Assembly (NCBI GenBank): GCA_963575745.1
Contig: CAUYUJ010020727.1
Location: forward strand, 651,501-715,500
Direction: 5' to 3'
Source of the DNA: Prorocentrum cordatum
Taxonomy: Eukaryota > Sar > Dinophyceae > Prorocentrales > Prorocentraceae
Length of the DNA: 64,000 bases
Below, piece after piece: positions 10,387 through 20,365 of the stretch (within the stretch, counting starts at the first letter, position 1; every line of letters begins with the position of its first letter). The notes beneath the pieces were generated by a model that saw only the letters and a program-made list of their open reading frames with translations, searched no databases and was not told the origin of the DNA. The position numbers and the translations under genes were made by a program.

Positions 10387-12912
10387 GTGGGGTCCACTCT
10401 CTCCTGGTTGGGGGACATGAATGCAGATCAAGGCAACGGAGACCAAAAGTTTCGATCGTTCTGCGAAGCCTGTTCCTACCTCGACCTCCATTGGTGCCCT
10501 CTCAGGTTCCAAGAGACTTCCATGCAATTCACTAGGAAGCCCGATGGTGAGCAGGCGCTCTCTCAAGCCAATAGCACGATCGATCACATTGCTCTCGCCA
10601 GGGGTGATCTATCTTTTGACTGCTTCGCCTGCTGGGCGGGCGTCCCTGGGGACCATGCCCTTATTGGCTGTGATGTCCTGGCCTTCCCTCAGCGGGCTCG
10701 TAAGAGAAGACCGCTCCTTTGGACTCCTACCAACATTTTGGAGGTCAGGAAGATCGCCCAGGGCCTGTTTCCCGAATCAGCGGAACTTATTCGTCTAAAT
10801 GATGAAGAACAGCATGATTCATGTGCGGTAAGGTATCACGATCCAAGGGACCTCACCCTCTCCTTCGATTTCTGGGAAAATATGTTGGGACAGGTTTACG
10901 AAGCGACTCAGGCCCTCCCAAGGAGTTTTAGGAGATTTGCCGAAGAGCCATTTTGGGTCAAGAGTCTCAGGACACGGTTCAACTCCGAACTTAACGAAGC
11001 CTCGAGGGTCGCCTTGGGTCAGCTCCTACTGAAAGCGCTCAAGATAACGAAACTTCAACGTGAATTGGCTCAGGTTGCGCTCAACGCCTCTCAAGGAAAA
11101 CGAGTCTGGGCCTCCCGCAAGTCTCTCCTACCCATTTTGGGTTTCTGTGTAGATCAAGTCAAGATTTTTGAAGTGGACCGCTGTACCACACTGGTTGCTG
11201 AAGAATATAGAGAGAGGTGGGGACTCTCAGAATTGGAGCGCCAGGAGGACATCGCCTGGCTCCGATCTTTGGGTTTTTTCAATTTCTACGACGACCCTAT
11301 CATCCCTTCCTTGCTAGAGGACGCGCTGGACGACATCAAGGCCCCCCGAAAGATCGACACAGAGTTTGCCTGCACGGCGGTTATAAAAGTTTCGGGCTGG
11401 TCCCAAAGGCTCACGGGGTGTATACAAGCCTGCTTAGGCAACCCTGAATTCTGGAACGACGTCACATTCGGGGGCCACCTGGGTAACAAGATCAAGGGTT
11501 TTGGAACCCCTTCTCAAACTAGAGTTGTTATTCCTCAGCCTGCTATTGCCAAGATTGGGCACGCATATGTGGCGAGGGCCATTTTGCCAGTTCTGGATTC
11601 ATACACTGACTCCAAAGGTCTCAAGGGCCTGATTTTTGGGCTAAGTAAAGGTGGACAATTACAAGAACTTCACACGAGTGTCTACCACATTTTAGAATAT
11701 GGCCGAGATCACTTTAACAAAGGAATGGTTGGGATTACTGATATCAAAGCTCACCATGACCAGATTCGTTATGGGTTGGTTTTACGGAGTTTATTGGGAC
11801 GGGGAGTCCCTCTTTTCTTAGCGGTGGGCTGCATCAGGTTGCACAGGAACCCTCGAGTTTCCATTTCACTTTTGGACTCAAACACTGGGATTATCCAAAG
11901 AGACCGTGGGTTGATGCAAGGAGCTGGGACGGCATGCATACTGGCGCGCGTTTCTGTAGAAGATTGCTTCGCCTCCACACTGGAGAAAATTACCCATTCT
12001 TCTTTGGGAATTTCCATTCGCTGCGAGCAGTTGGGATTTGACTTCAGGATTGCTCTTCTCAGCTGGTCAGACAATATCTTCGTGGTGGCTTCCTCGGAAC
12101 AAGATCTTGCAACTCTGACTGCCCTGGTAGAGTCGGAGCTATGGAATGAACATCGGCTCAAACTCAAAGACGATCGGGAAATCCTCCCGGCATACCCCTA
12201 CTTCTTTCAAGGATACAAGTGGTCAGACCCCTTCGGGAAATCTTGGTCTGTAGTACCGGAGGCCAAGGTGCTGGGCCCTATTCTCTCCGCCACTGGTTCC
12301 TGTCACGAAGATGTCAAGCAGGGTATTTCACAGATCAACAGGGCCTTTTGGGCTAACAGTAGGTTCCTGATTAATGAGCATATCCCCATGTCTAAACGCC
12401 TCTCTAAACTTAACTGCATGGCGGGAGGGATTATACGATCCAGAGGTGCTGCCTGGGTCCCCTGCAAGACGACGGCGGATTTGATTACCAAGGCACAGAA
12501 TCAATGTATCAGGATCATGTTGAAACTCAAAAGGCTCCCTGGGGAATCCCCCGAACAATTCAGTTTACGCAGAAATCGTAAAACCAAGGGGTTCAAAGAA
12601 GTCTCATGGGCTATTTTCCATTTGGATTCTGCTATTAGTTGGGTTTCACACATGCAAAGACATCCAAAAGATTTTTCGTCGAGGCTGTTTCAATATTGCA
12701 AGCATTGGGTCATTCTGAATCGCTCCTTTGACCACTCTGGTGGCAGCCGTGCCCACTCCCGCTCGCATAGGGGGTACGTTTTCAGGTATGACAAGGATGC
12801 CTGGACCACCTTATTTTCTCCGCAGGGCTCTCGGGACAAAAAGTTTCGTCTGGGCCTCGCTAAAGAAATGCTCGATTGGGTTCGGCAACCGCTTCACCTT
12901 CGCCTTCAGTAG
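10387..12912 (+). CDS. LINE ORF2-like: endonuclease C-terminus and reverse transcriptase
   Basis: 841 codons. The start shows the end of the EEP endonuclease: GDMNAD, STIDHIALARG and GDHALIGCDV, the usual Asp/Asn, Ser-Asp/His and Asp-His active-site motifs. Reverse transcriptase motifs follow: GITDIKAHHDQI (first catalytic Asp, about nt 11735), RDRGLMQGAGTA (the PQG-like turn, about nt 11905) and SWSDNIFV (nt 12061-12084). At the last, the usual Asp-Asp pair is Asp-Asn. The thumb and a long helical C-terminus follow, with no RNase H or CCHC motif seen. The first codon is GTG and upstream residues in this frame look coding, so the true start lies in the frameshifted endonuclease part. I recall Asp-Asn variants in other dinoflagellate LINEs, so loss of activity cannot be assumed. 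Confidence 0.75.
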   Translation: MGSTLSWLGDMNADQGNGDQKFRSFCEACSYLDLHWCPLRFQETSMQFTRKPDGEQALSQANSTIDHIALARGDLSFDCFACWAGVPGDHALIGCDVLAFPQRARKRRPLLWTPTNILEVRKIAQGLFPESAELIRLNDEEQHDSCAVRYHDPRDLTLSFDFWENMLGQVYEATQALPRSFRRFAEEPFWVKSLRTRFNSELNEASRVALGQLLLKALKITKLQRELAQVALNASQGKRVWASRKSLLPILGFCVDQVKIFEVDRCTTLVAEEYRERWGLSELERQEDIAWLRSLGFFNFYDDPIIPSLLEDALDDIKAPRKIDTEFACTAVIKVSGWSQRLTGCIQACLGNPEFWNDVTFGGHLGNKIKGFGTPSQTRVVIPQPAIAKIGHAYVARAILPVLDSYTDSKGLKGLIFGLSKGGQLQELHTSVYHILEYGRDHFNKGMVGITDIKAHHDQIRYGLVLRSLLGRGVPLFLAVGCIRLHRNPRVSISLLDSNTGIIQRDRGLMQGAGTACILARVSVEDCFASTLEKITHSSLGISIRCEQLGFDFRIALLSWSDNIFVVASSEQDLATLTALVESELWNEHRLKLKDDREILPAYPYFFQGYKWSDPFGKSWSVVPEAKVLGPILSATGSCHEDVKQGISQINRAFWANSRFLINEHIPMSKRLSKLNCMAGGIIRSRGAAWVPCKTTADLITKAQNQCIRIMLKLKRLPGESPEQFSLRRNRKTKGFKEVSWAIFHLDSAISWVSHMQRHPKDFSSRLFQYCKHWVILNRSFDHSGGSRAHSRSHRGYVFRYDKDAWTTLFSPQGSRDKKFRLGLAKEMLDWVRQPLHLRLQ

Positions 12913-14186
12913 CCATCGGCTCTGTCTGGTGCAACCAGACACACTTTGCTATCGTACTGCGCCCTGCGGGGCCCTCCTTTACTCTCACCACGGACGCCTG
13001 TTACTCTCAGGATCTGGATTGGACTGGGAATCAGATTCAGCCGACTATTCCCCTTTTCTTTGGCTTCGACCGCCACGCCTTAGATCGTTGGGCTCGGAAT
13101 CGTCTGGTCAAGATGGAAACGAAGCCCATTCTTACCTCGAATGAGAAGAAAGTCAAGTTGCAGAAGAAGCTCGAACAGAAGAAGGAGGACCAAGCAAGAT
13201 CAGTCGAGTTCAAGAATCAGGGTCTCAAAGCCAAGGCATCCTCCAGTGCTGACCCTCGCGAAGCAAGGATTCTCCCCACGCCACCCCCAGCACCTGTGCA
13301 TAGGGGAGATTCTGCCTCTCGGAGCCGTTCGCCGATTGTCAGGAAGATGCAGTACTCAATTGGGTTCAAGAAACAACCGCAGGGCGGCGGGTCGGGGTCG
13401 AAGCCCGATTCGAATGATGCCCTACCAGATACGCAGGACTACCGTGGGGAAACACCTGTCAAACCGGTGGGCGGCACTACTTGGGAAGTACCGTCTTCGG
13501 AATCACCAGGCTCCAGGAGTTCATCCTCTGGCTCTGAAGCGGAAGTCGACTCGCCTGACCGAAAGTCGCAGTCTGCCCCAAAGAGCTGGGAACAGGATAA
13601 GAAGCCCTGGATCAGCAAGTTAGGCCCTCCAGTGCTGAAGTCCCAGTTGGAGTACGATCATTCTGGATGCCCAATTTTCGCCCCAAAGGGCGGCACAGAC
13701 CATACCAGCTCAAGGCGCTACATTATGGTTTTCGTTCCCCAGCTTACAGGCTCGAACACCTTCAAGGCCAAGGTCGGGGAGCACTTCCAAATCATCACAG
13801 TTCGTGAGCTCACACCTTTCATTATCGATAATCAAGGCCCACTGATTTCAGACAGTATCCCAGTTCTGGGAGAGCACGGCTTTCTCACTACCAGGGACGT
13901 TACGAAGATTCTCTGGCACTTTGGGCTCAACACGTTTCGCTCCAAGGACATCCACTTGTTTAACGCGCGGTTTTATACCAAAGAAGCGTTCATTGGCCCT
14001 GAGGTCTGCCCTAAGAAGGAGAGGCTACACGATAAATCTCAGATCTTCGCTGGTAGCTGTATTGTGGCACTCCTCTACGTCAAGGATATGTATGAAGATG
14101 TGGGAGATCTTATAACGGTGGAGTCTGGCAACAACGGTGCCAATGTTAGGTGCCACTTGCTCTGCAAACCCCGTTTCCTGATGTGA
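12876..14186 (+). CDS. ORF overlapping the LINE ORF2 end; unknown, charged linker and globular tail
   Basis: Open frame of 436 codons overlapping the end of ORF2 by 37 nt in another frame; the first ATG is at 13113, yet residues before it (DWTGNQIQPTIPLFFGFDRH) look coding, suggesting a frameshifted join with ORF2. Order: a short globular part, a Lys/Glu/Gln-rich helix (KKVKLQKKLEQKKEDQ), a Ser/Pro/Gly-rich disordered linker, and a globular C-terminal part of about 160 residues (from RRYIMVFVPQL to PRFLM). It has the same base composition as the LINE ORFs and none of the GC-driven bias of the flanks, so I treat it as part of the same element. No family is recognised. Confidence 0.5.
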   Translation: MGSATASPSPSVAIGSVWCNQTHFAIVLRPAGPSFTLTTDACYSQDLDWTGNQIQPTIPLFFGFDRHALDRWARNRLVKMETKPILTSNEKKVKLQKKLEQKKEDQARSVEFKNQGLKAKASSSADPREARILPTPPPAPVHRGDSASRSRSPIVRKMQYSIGFKKQPQGGGSGSKPDSNDALPDTQDYRGETPVKPVGGTTWEVPSSESPGSRSSSSGSEAEVDSPDRKSQSAPKSWEQDKKPWISKLGPPVLKSQLEYDHSGCPIFAPKGGTDHTSSRRYIMVFVPQLTGSNTFKAKVGEHFQIITVRELTPFIIDNQGPLISDSIPVLGEHGFLTTRDVTKILWHFGLNTFRSKDIHLFNARFYTKEAFIGPEVCPKKERLHDKSQIFAGSCIVALLYVKDMYEDVGDLITVESGNNGANVRCHLLCKPRFLM

Positions 14187-14925
14187 CTGAGGCAGTTCCC
14201 TTCGGGTCCTCATCTCTCTTTTGGTTCAACTCTGGTTCAATCGGGGACTCCAGGACTTTCCTCTGAGGCATGAATTAAGTTCTGCTCTCCTCAATATGTC
14301 CGTCAGGGCCAAAGTAGTGGAGTCGTTTCTTGCTTTGCCCACAGCCTCGATGGGACGTTTCTTAACTTGGGTTCGCTTCGCCCTTAGTTTGGCTCTTCAC
14401 TTCAGTTCAAAACGGGTTTGGATGGGGTTGTCAACCTCTTCACTTTGCCAAGATTATGGCTTTCGTTTCAATCTGGGAATGCTTGGAATCATGAGTGTCT
14501 CGGGGCATGAGGCCCCCAGGTCACCTTGCAGGAGCTGGGACTGCATCTTATTCTTCTCAATTCGGCTGACGGGGTTAAGTGGGGTTGTTGCTCACCCTTT
14601 GTCCAAGTCCTCGATGTTTCAAGTTCTTTCTTGGGATAGTTTGGCGTTCAGTTTGCCTCTTCACTTCAGTACAAATGGGTTCGGCCTGGGATTGTTAATC
14701 TCACCTTGCTGGCCAGGACGATGGCTGCCGTCCGATTCCTGATAAAGTGCATCTCTTTTCTCTATCTCTCCTTCCCTCGGATCCTGGTCTTTCGGTTGGC
14801 CTGTTTGGCTTGGCTGCTTTCTGTAGTCATTTTGGTTCAATTAGCTTTGCACGTTCTGCCCCAACCTCTTCTCAAGTTTTCTGGGAACACACTCTCATGC
14901 TTGCCCCTCAGAGGGTTGTCAGGCC
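14187..14925. other. Inter-ORF region with diverged repeat and leader-like relic
   Basis: A diverged direct repeat starts CTCTTCACTTCAG at about 14392 and 14655 (over about 60 bp). GGTTCAA motifs recur at 14222 and 14233. At 14822-14840, TGTAGTCATTTTGGTTCAA matches the spliced leader except for C-to-T changes. No convincing reading frame is present here. Confidence 0.55.
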
Positions 14926-15766
14926 ATGGAATTCAAAGTCGCTCCAGTGCTGTATCTTCGAGGCATGGGCATCCGCCTGCCCACGTGCACTGGCAATCGA
15001 AAGTTCCGAGATCGTTCCTTTAAATTCAGGGTCGTACAACCCACGGAGATGTGTCACACTCCACATGTACGAGAGGGGACGCGAATTCGAGATACCTCTC
15101 AGGCAGCTATGGAATCTCTTTGAGGCCTTCTTCTCTAGTAAGGCATGCAAAGACCTTATTGGGATTGTGGGAATTGCAGTACGCTCTATGTCTCTTGTAC
15201 AGATCAAGACAATGTCATACAAGGGCGCCGTGTTCTACGACAATCGCTGGTCAGATCCTGGGAATTTCATTTACACCGTCTGGTGGAACATTTGGGGCCA
15301 AATGGCCAGGTATCTTCAAAGAAGACAACCTACCAGTGCTTCGTCCAAGTCCATTGAGGAGCTTCGATCAATCGCTGGTCGCGCCACCGATGTACAGAGG
15401 ATGGTCCGAGAACGGTGGAACAGGGAACCCGACACTTCTCGGTGGTTAGAGCTCATCGGAGATTTGATGGAGTTAGGGTTGGGAGCGGGGTATGTTGAGC
15501 CTGATCGGTTCTGGAACATCATTCAGGGGATTTCTCCCATCATCTGCTCCATTCGGTCCATTTTGACGTTTGCTGATCAACATGGGTCTTTCGCTAGGAC
15601 CGGGAAAGACCGTCGCCTTTTTCGTGGCCCATGTGCTCCCCACACTCGGAAGTTTGCCGTGGCAATGTTCCACGGAATGCAAGTGCACAAATTTAATGTG
15701 ACGGAATCCTCAGAGGTATGGGTTTCTTATCTGATTGCAGCCTCAGAGAACAGGCTCCAATACTAA
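14926..15766 (+). CDS. Unknown ORF with one frameshift near 15050
   Basis: From ATG 14926 the frame reads MEFKVAPVLYLRGMG and remains protein-like to about 15048. The continuation that looks coding (CVTLHMYERGREFEIPL, then NLFEAFFSSKACKDLIGIVG to the stop at 15766) is in another frame, so one base has been gained or lost around 15045-15056. The joined product would be about 280 residues, mixed alpha/beta with several Trp, and no recognised domain. It shares the lower G+C and orientation of the LINE ORFs to its left and may be an accessory gene of that element. Confidence 0.45.
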
Positions 15767-16042
15767 TGGAGCGGGGGTATTTGACACCCCGCGGAATTTA
15801 CATTTGGGTCTGTTTCGAGACCTCTTTGTGTTCTCTCTCTCTCCTTGCCTCCCGCCTTCGGGATTGGCTGACACCAGGAGATGTCACTTGTGCGATTCTA
15901 TCTGGGACCCGCCTGATCTCTGCGATCTCAGGGACACCGTGGCTTCGCAACAATCCCGCCTCCCTCTGTCCGCCTCTGGTGGGCCCTTTCTTGTCCTTTG
16001 CCTCCTGTCGCTCCCCTGCAGTCTCGGGCTCAAGCTTTCGGT

Positions 16043-16685
16043 ATGCTACCTCCCAAGGCGTCAGACCCTCACGTTATCTTTCAGGGGAAGCTTGGCAGGT
16101 CTAAACGCAAAGTCTGCTTCCTGTCCAAACAAGACCTTGAAGCACTCTCATACTGCTCTACGCTGCTATTCCAAAGGGCGGTCAAGTTGCCTGCTCGGTT
16201 CCTTATACCTTCGGACCTTGGTGGTCCACATCTCACATATGACTGGTGCAAAATTCCGCTCTTCAAAGCTTGTCGGGACAGCGGCTTTAATAGACTGTAT
16301 GTAAACGTTAGGGGACCTGACGAAAGGGTTCGGAGAATCCCTTGGAAAGAACTGGCTGTTGGTCAGTAGCCGTTTCGCCTCAAACCCTGACGGAACTCTT
16401 GTCCGAAACGGCTGGGAACATCCATATACAATTCAGGGGATGGTCAAACGCAGCCTTCCAGCCAAGCTAGCAGCCAGGAAGCGTCTCAAGTGGATACACG
16501 GCTCAGGTGGAATGTGGAACTACTGTGAAGAGGAAAAAGTCTACACCAAAGTCTGGTACACGGAGTACTATGATACGTGGTTCGACCCTGAATCTGGCTG
16601 GCCTCACCCAGTGGTTTGGTACCTGTCTGACTACTGGTGGGACGGAGACTTCTTTGTGGAAAAGTGGCGTTGGAAGTATCCGTGA
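16043..16685 (+). CDS. Unknown Trp/Tyr-rich ORF with one frameshift near 16355
   Basis: From ATG 16043 the frame runs to a stop at 16369 (KRKVCFLSKQDLEALSY and similar). A second frame covering 16359-16685 continues smoothly with SSRFASNPDGTLVRNGWEHP and ends in an unusually aromatic tail (YYDTWFDPESGWPHPVVWYL, then DYWWDGDFFVEKWRWKYP). The two halves are best read as one protein of about 210 residues broken by a single indel. No family is recognised. It is the last coding-like segment of the lower-G+C island. Confidence 0.45.
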
Positions 16686-17547
16686 AGACCTCTCCTGGGA
16701 CTCCCACAGTCTGAACCTCTTGGCATCTGCGGTGCATGGGCCTGCGGCTTTTGGAGGTCTCTCAGTTCTCCTTCAATCTCCCTTGCATGCTCCTCAACGT
16801 CGGTAGTTGGCAAAATACAAAACCATAAACATTCCCAGCCCTCTCGCGTCATACATGTTTGAATTCAACTACCTCATATGCCTTGATTCACCTGGGGTGG
16901 GTTCTCACGGTTGGGCTCACTCGGCTTTACAGTTTCCTTTGTATGCCTCCGTATCTTCTGGGTCATTGCGTGCTTGGGACATTCAGTTTAATGTCAGGCT
17001 TTCTTTCTTTCACCACATTTATTCGAATGGGTTGCCACTTATGTATATTGGGCTTCAAGGGACTCAAAGAAAGTTCTCTTCACTTCTTAACCACTTCAGG
17101 TCGTGGGAACATATGCCCCCAAGTTCGGCGTCAAGAGTTATTCAAGTTACTCGAGTTACTCAAATCACTCAAGATATTTTGATCAATTTAAGCATAATCC
17201 ATTACCTTGCATTACGTTTCTCATTGCTCGCACCTTTATTCAAAGCGAGAGGGTCCTGGTGGTGGATTTCATTCAGTATCATGGGTTCAATTTAGGATGG
17301 GTTTCAATCATTCACGATTTCTTTCAGTATCATGGGTTTCAATCATGATTTCTTTCAGTATTGGACAGGCAGTCTCCATCCATGATGTCGTTTAGTATCT
17401 TGGGTTTCAATTCTGGGTTGGGATTTATCTTTGTTCTGCCCCTTCCTCTCCCGCTTCTTTCCCGCTTCCCTCTTTCTCTACCGTACGCATTTGGCGTATT
17501 GGTGGCTTCTCAGGTTTGTGTTTTGGGAGAACCGACCTTTCAAGGCG
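16686..17547. repeat. No gene; imperfect repeats of TTTCAGTATCATGGGTTTCA
   Basis: AT-richer DNA that looks like the 3' tail of the island. Between 17270 and 17410 a motif close to TTTCAGTATCATGGGTTTCA occurs about four times, and short CAAGTTACTC-like repeats lie at 17143-17175. No coding frame is convincing. Confidence 0.6.
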
Positions 17548-18188
17548 CGTCATCATCATCATCATCATCATCATCCTCCTACTCCGCCTTCTCCTCCTCC
17601 TCCTCCTCCTCCTCCTCCTCCTCGTCCTCCTCTGCCAAATCCAGCCGTGGCAACGATGCGTCGTGCCCAGTTTGGTCCAGCCGTGCCAATTTGAGAGCAA
17701 TTGTCTGCATGCCTGGCATGCATGAAGCCCCCGTGCTGTCACACGCTGTCCCGTCCTTATTTCCGCTCCAACGTTCCGTGGTGGAGGGGGCGAGTGGGAC
17801 ATGATCAACGGTGCAGGGGGGGGGGGACGTTGCGGTGGTGATGGTAAGGGGTGGTCGCAAGCGTGATGCGTTGCATTTGCAGTGTGTTGCGTTGTGCCCG
17901 TATGTTCATGGCAAATGCGTGGCCACCGCGCGTGGAATAAACGCGCCCATGCGCGCGCGCGCCCCGCCCCTCCCCGAGGCACCCACTCCCCACCCCCTTC
18001 CCCAACGGAGGGCGAAGATAACCGCGCTTCGCACTAAAGTTTCAGATGGAGCAACCAATTAGCACACCGTCGGCGGGGTGCTGATTTGAAATGGCGCGAG
18101 GATGTCTCAGTGGGGGGGGGCACGGGGGCGAAAGAAAGCGGGCGTCAACCCCCCCCCCCGTGCATGTCCAATTTGCCATCCGTTGTTC
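17548..18188. other. Triplet repeat and gene-free stretch upstream of the large gene
   Basis: Nt 17548-17640 is an ATC/TCC triplet repeat. The rest to 18188 is GC-rich, with alternating CG runs near 17950 (GCGCGCGCGC) and homopolymeric G and C tracts at 18113-18120 and 18151-18160. It would be the upstream region of the gene starting at 18204; no canonical TATA box is seen. Confidence 0.5.
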
Positions 18189-18202
18189 AGCCATTTTGGC
18201 TC
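18189..18202 (+). other. Truncated DinoSL relic before ATG 18204
   Basis: AGCCATTTTGGCTC is identical to positions 5-18 of the dinoflagellate spliced leader and is followed after one base by ATGG. A 14-base exact match immediately before the best start codon of a long frame suggests that the gene's 5' end descends from a trans-spliced, reverse-transcribed mRNA. Confidence 0.75.
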
Positions 18203-18203
18203 C

Positions 18204-19527
18204 ATGGCGTCGCCGCCAGCTGCCCCCAAGGGCGGCGGCAGAGGCAAGGGCCCGAATGCCCTTGCTATGGTCGACCTCCAGGCGGCCGCTGCAGCGGCGC
18301 GCCGCTGTCGCCTGGCAGCTTCTTCGGCCAGTCGGCCGCCGCCCGCGCTGGAGATTGCCGTGCCGAGGTCGGATCTGGATTTGGTTGGCGAGGTGCCGCT
18401 GCCAGGCGTGTCGCGCCCACTGGTGCAGCATGTGATTGCAGCACTTTGCCAATTGAGTGCTCGCGAGCCGTTGTTCGAGCTCGCAGGCGGGCCCATCAAT
18501 GATGTTGAGTGCGGCTGGCTGGGAGGTAGCACCGAGGGCTCGCAGGTCGAGCACGCTGCTGTTGTACATGTTCCAAGGCAGACTGCCGTGCGGGTCCGTT
18601 CGGAACTCGCCGCGCTGGCGTGGCACATTTCCAGGGGCCTCCGTCGATCTCTGCTTGGCTCCTTGATGTTGGCCAAGCGCCGCGGCATGGAAGTTCGATG
18701 CATCGATGTCGTTGACCATTCGGGTTTCGACGGAACGCCATTGCCATTGAGATTGACAGGTGCTGCTGCTCCTTCGATACCGGAATGTCGAACTGTTGCG
18801 ATCGTGCCTCCAGGGCGTTTCACAGGCGAGGTCATAACAAAATTGTTTCAGACGCAGTCCGAGTATGGTTGCTTGTTTGGCGCGCCGCCCCTGGATGCCG
18901 ATGGCCCCCTTCGGCATTGCATCGTGCTCGGCCGCGCGGTTCGCGAGTGCCAGTCATTGCGGAGCTGCCGCGCAGAGAACATTTTGATGGCTTTGGAGAG
19001 GTTCACTGGGATGACTGGCTTTGAGTCCGCATTCGAATCCAAAACCAGAGCTTCATCAAAAGATCGTCACCCGTCCAACAAGTGTGCTGAAATGGAGCTC
19101 GTTCGTAGGCGCGGTGCTGGTTGGGGTTACTTGAGTACGGATTGCGAGAAGCACCAAAACGCCAGTTCTCACGAGTATTGTTCTCATTATGTTAGTGGTG
19201 CAGTGAATGGAATGTTGCACATGGCGAAGAGCTCCGACATGCGTGGTGCCTGGGAAGATTTCCAAAATTGCGTGAAAGATGTGCTGTTACATCGGATCTT
19301 ACTCGTGCACGGCCAGGTTGACGCAGAATCGTTGCTGTATAAGCTTGTCGCTTGCAGAACCTTCGTTTCGCCTGATGGCGGTGCTGTGATGAGACGTGTT
19401 TTCCTTCAGATGACTCCTCAGTGCGATTTCAGAGACAGAGCAGATATACGCATCGTTGCTGATGACACGTTCGACCTTGGAGATGCGCAGCAAGTCAATA
19501 CCACGAAGCATTATATCGCAACCATGG
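18204..19527 (+). CDS. Transposase-like large gene, first exon
   Basis: The start is ATG 18204, next to the leader relic; the frame stays open to 19742, but the last 70 codons are CT-rich and probably intronic. The N-terminus is low-complexity (MASPPAAPKGGGRGK). The central part resembles a long uncharacterised family that I remember as very frequent in dinoflagellate genomes: GFDGTPLPLRL (Asp176), KDRHPSN (Asp287) and CEKH (Cys314, His317), then a helix with HRILLVHGQVDAESLLYK. Asp, a distant Asp and Cys-x2-His recall the RNase H-fold core of hAT transposases; the third acidic residue cannot be placed. The donor site is uncertain (a GT lies near 19527). It would continue in the exon at 20366. 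Function as a transposase is inferred from motif order and from position inside a TIR-bounded element. Confidence 0.55.
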
Positions 19528-20365
19528 TTGCAAATTGTCCACGCTTCGCGTGCAACCCGTTCCCGCCTTCCTCCTCCTCTCCATCCACCCCCGTCAGCAT
19601 TATCCGTCTCCTCCTCTGTCTCTTCCCGCATCCCCCTCCTCCTCCGCTTCCTCCGCGTGCCCCCGCATCCCGAACCTCCTCCTATTCTTCCTTTCGGCTG
19701 ATATTGCCTGTCGCTCGTTTGCACGATACCCCGCCGCCTTGAGTACTGCAACCCCCTTACCCTACTGAAGGACGGAGTTGGGGAGAAACGGGAAGGGGGA
19801 AGGGGTGGGGAGGGGCAGCAGGCGGGCGAGGAGGGGAAGGGTGCGAAGTAGGATCACGAAGAGGATGAGGTGGCGGGCAAGGGGGCCAGGGGCCTCCAGA
19901 CGCCCTCGCCGTTCAAGTTGGAAACGTTTTGCGGGGACTCGGGGTGCGCATCGGGCGCCTCTCGGCGGCCCTTGGGCACGCGTTAGGTGCGCGCGCGCGA
20001 GTTGCACGCCGCCTGCGCGCCCGCTTGGCCCGCGAGGCGGGTCCAAGACGCCCGGGGCCATCTAGGTGGACATCGAACCAAGAAGGTTGGTCCCTCGATT
20101 AGCTTTGCCCTTCGGTGGCAACGATCCTCGTGGGGGGGGGGGTGTCGAAATTCAGCTCTCCCAGGTGTCGAAAGAGGACGCCCCGAGCGTTCGTGCAGCC
20201 CTTCTTCTAAGTCCAGGTGTGCGTGTATAGGGGGGATGGGCGCGCGCCTCCCCGAAGAGGAGGACGGGTGTCGGACACCTTAAGTCGCGCCCTCCCTCCC
20301 TCCCCCCCTTCTCCCCCTCCGATTTGTCCTGGTCATTGCCTGTCTTATCGCTGCCGGCCCATCCA

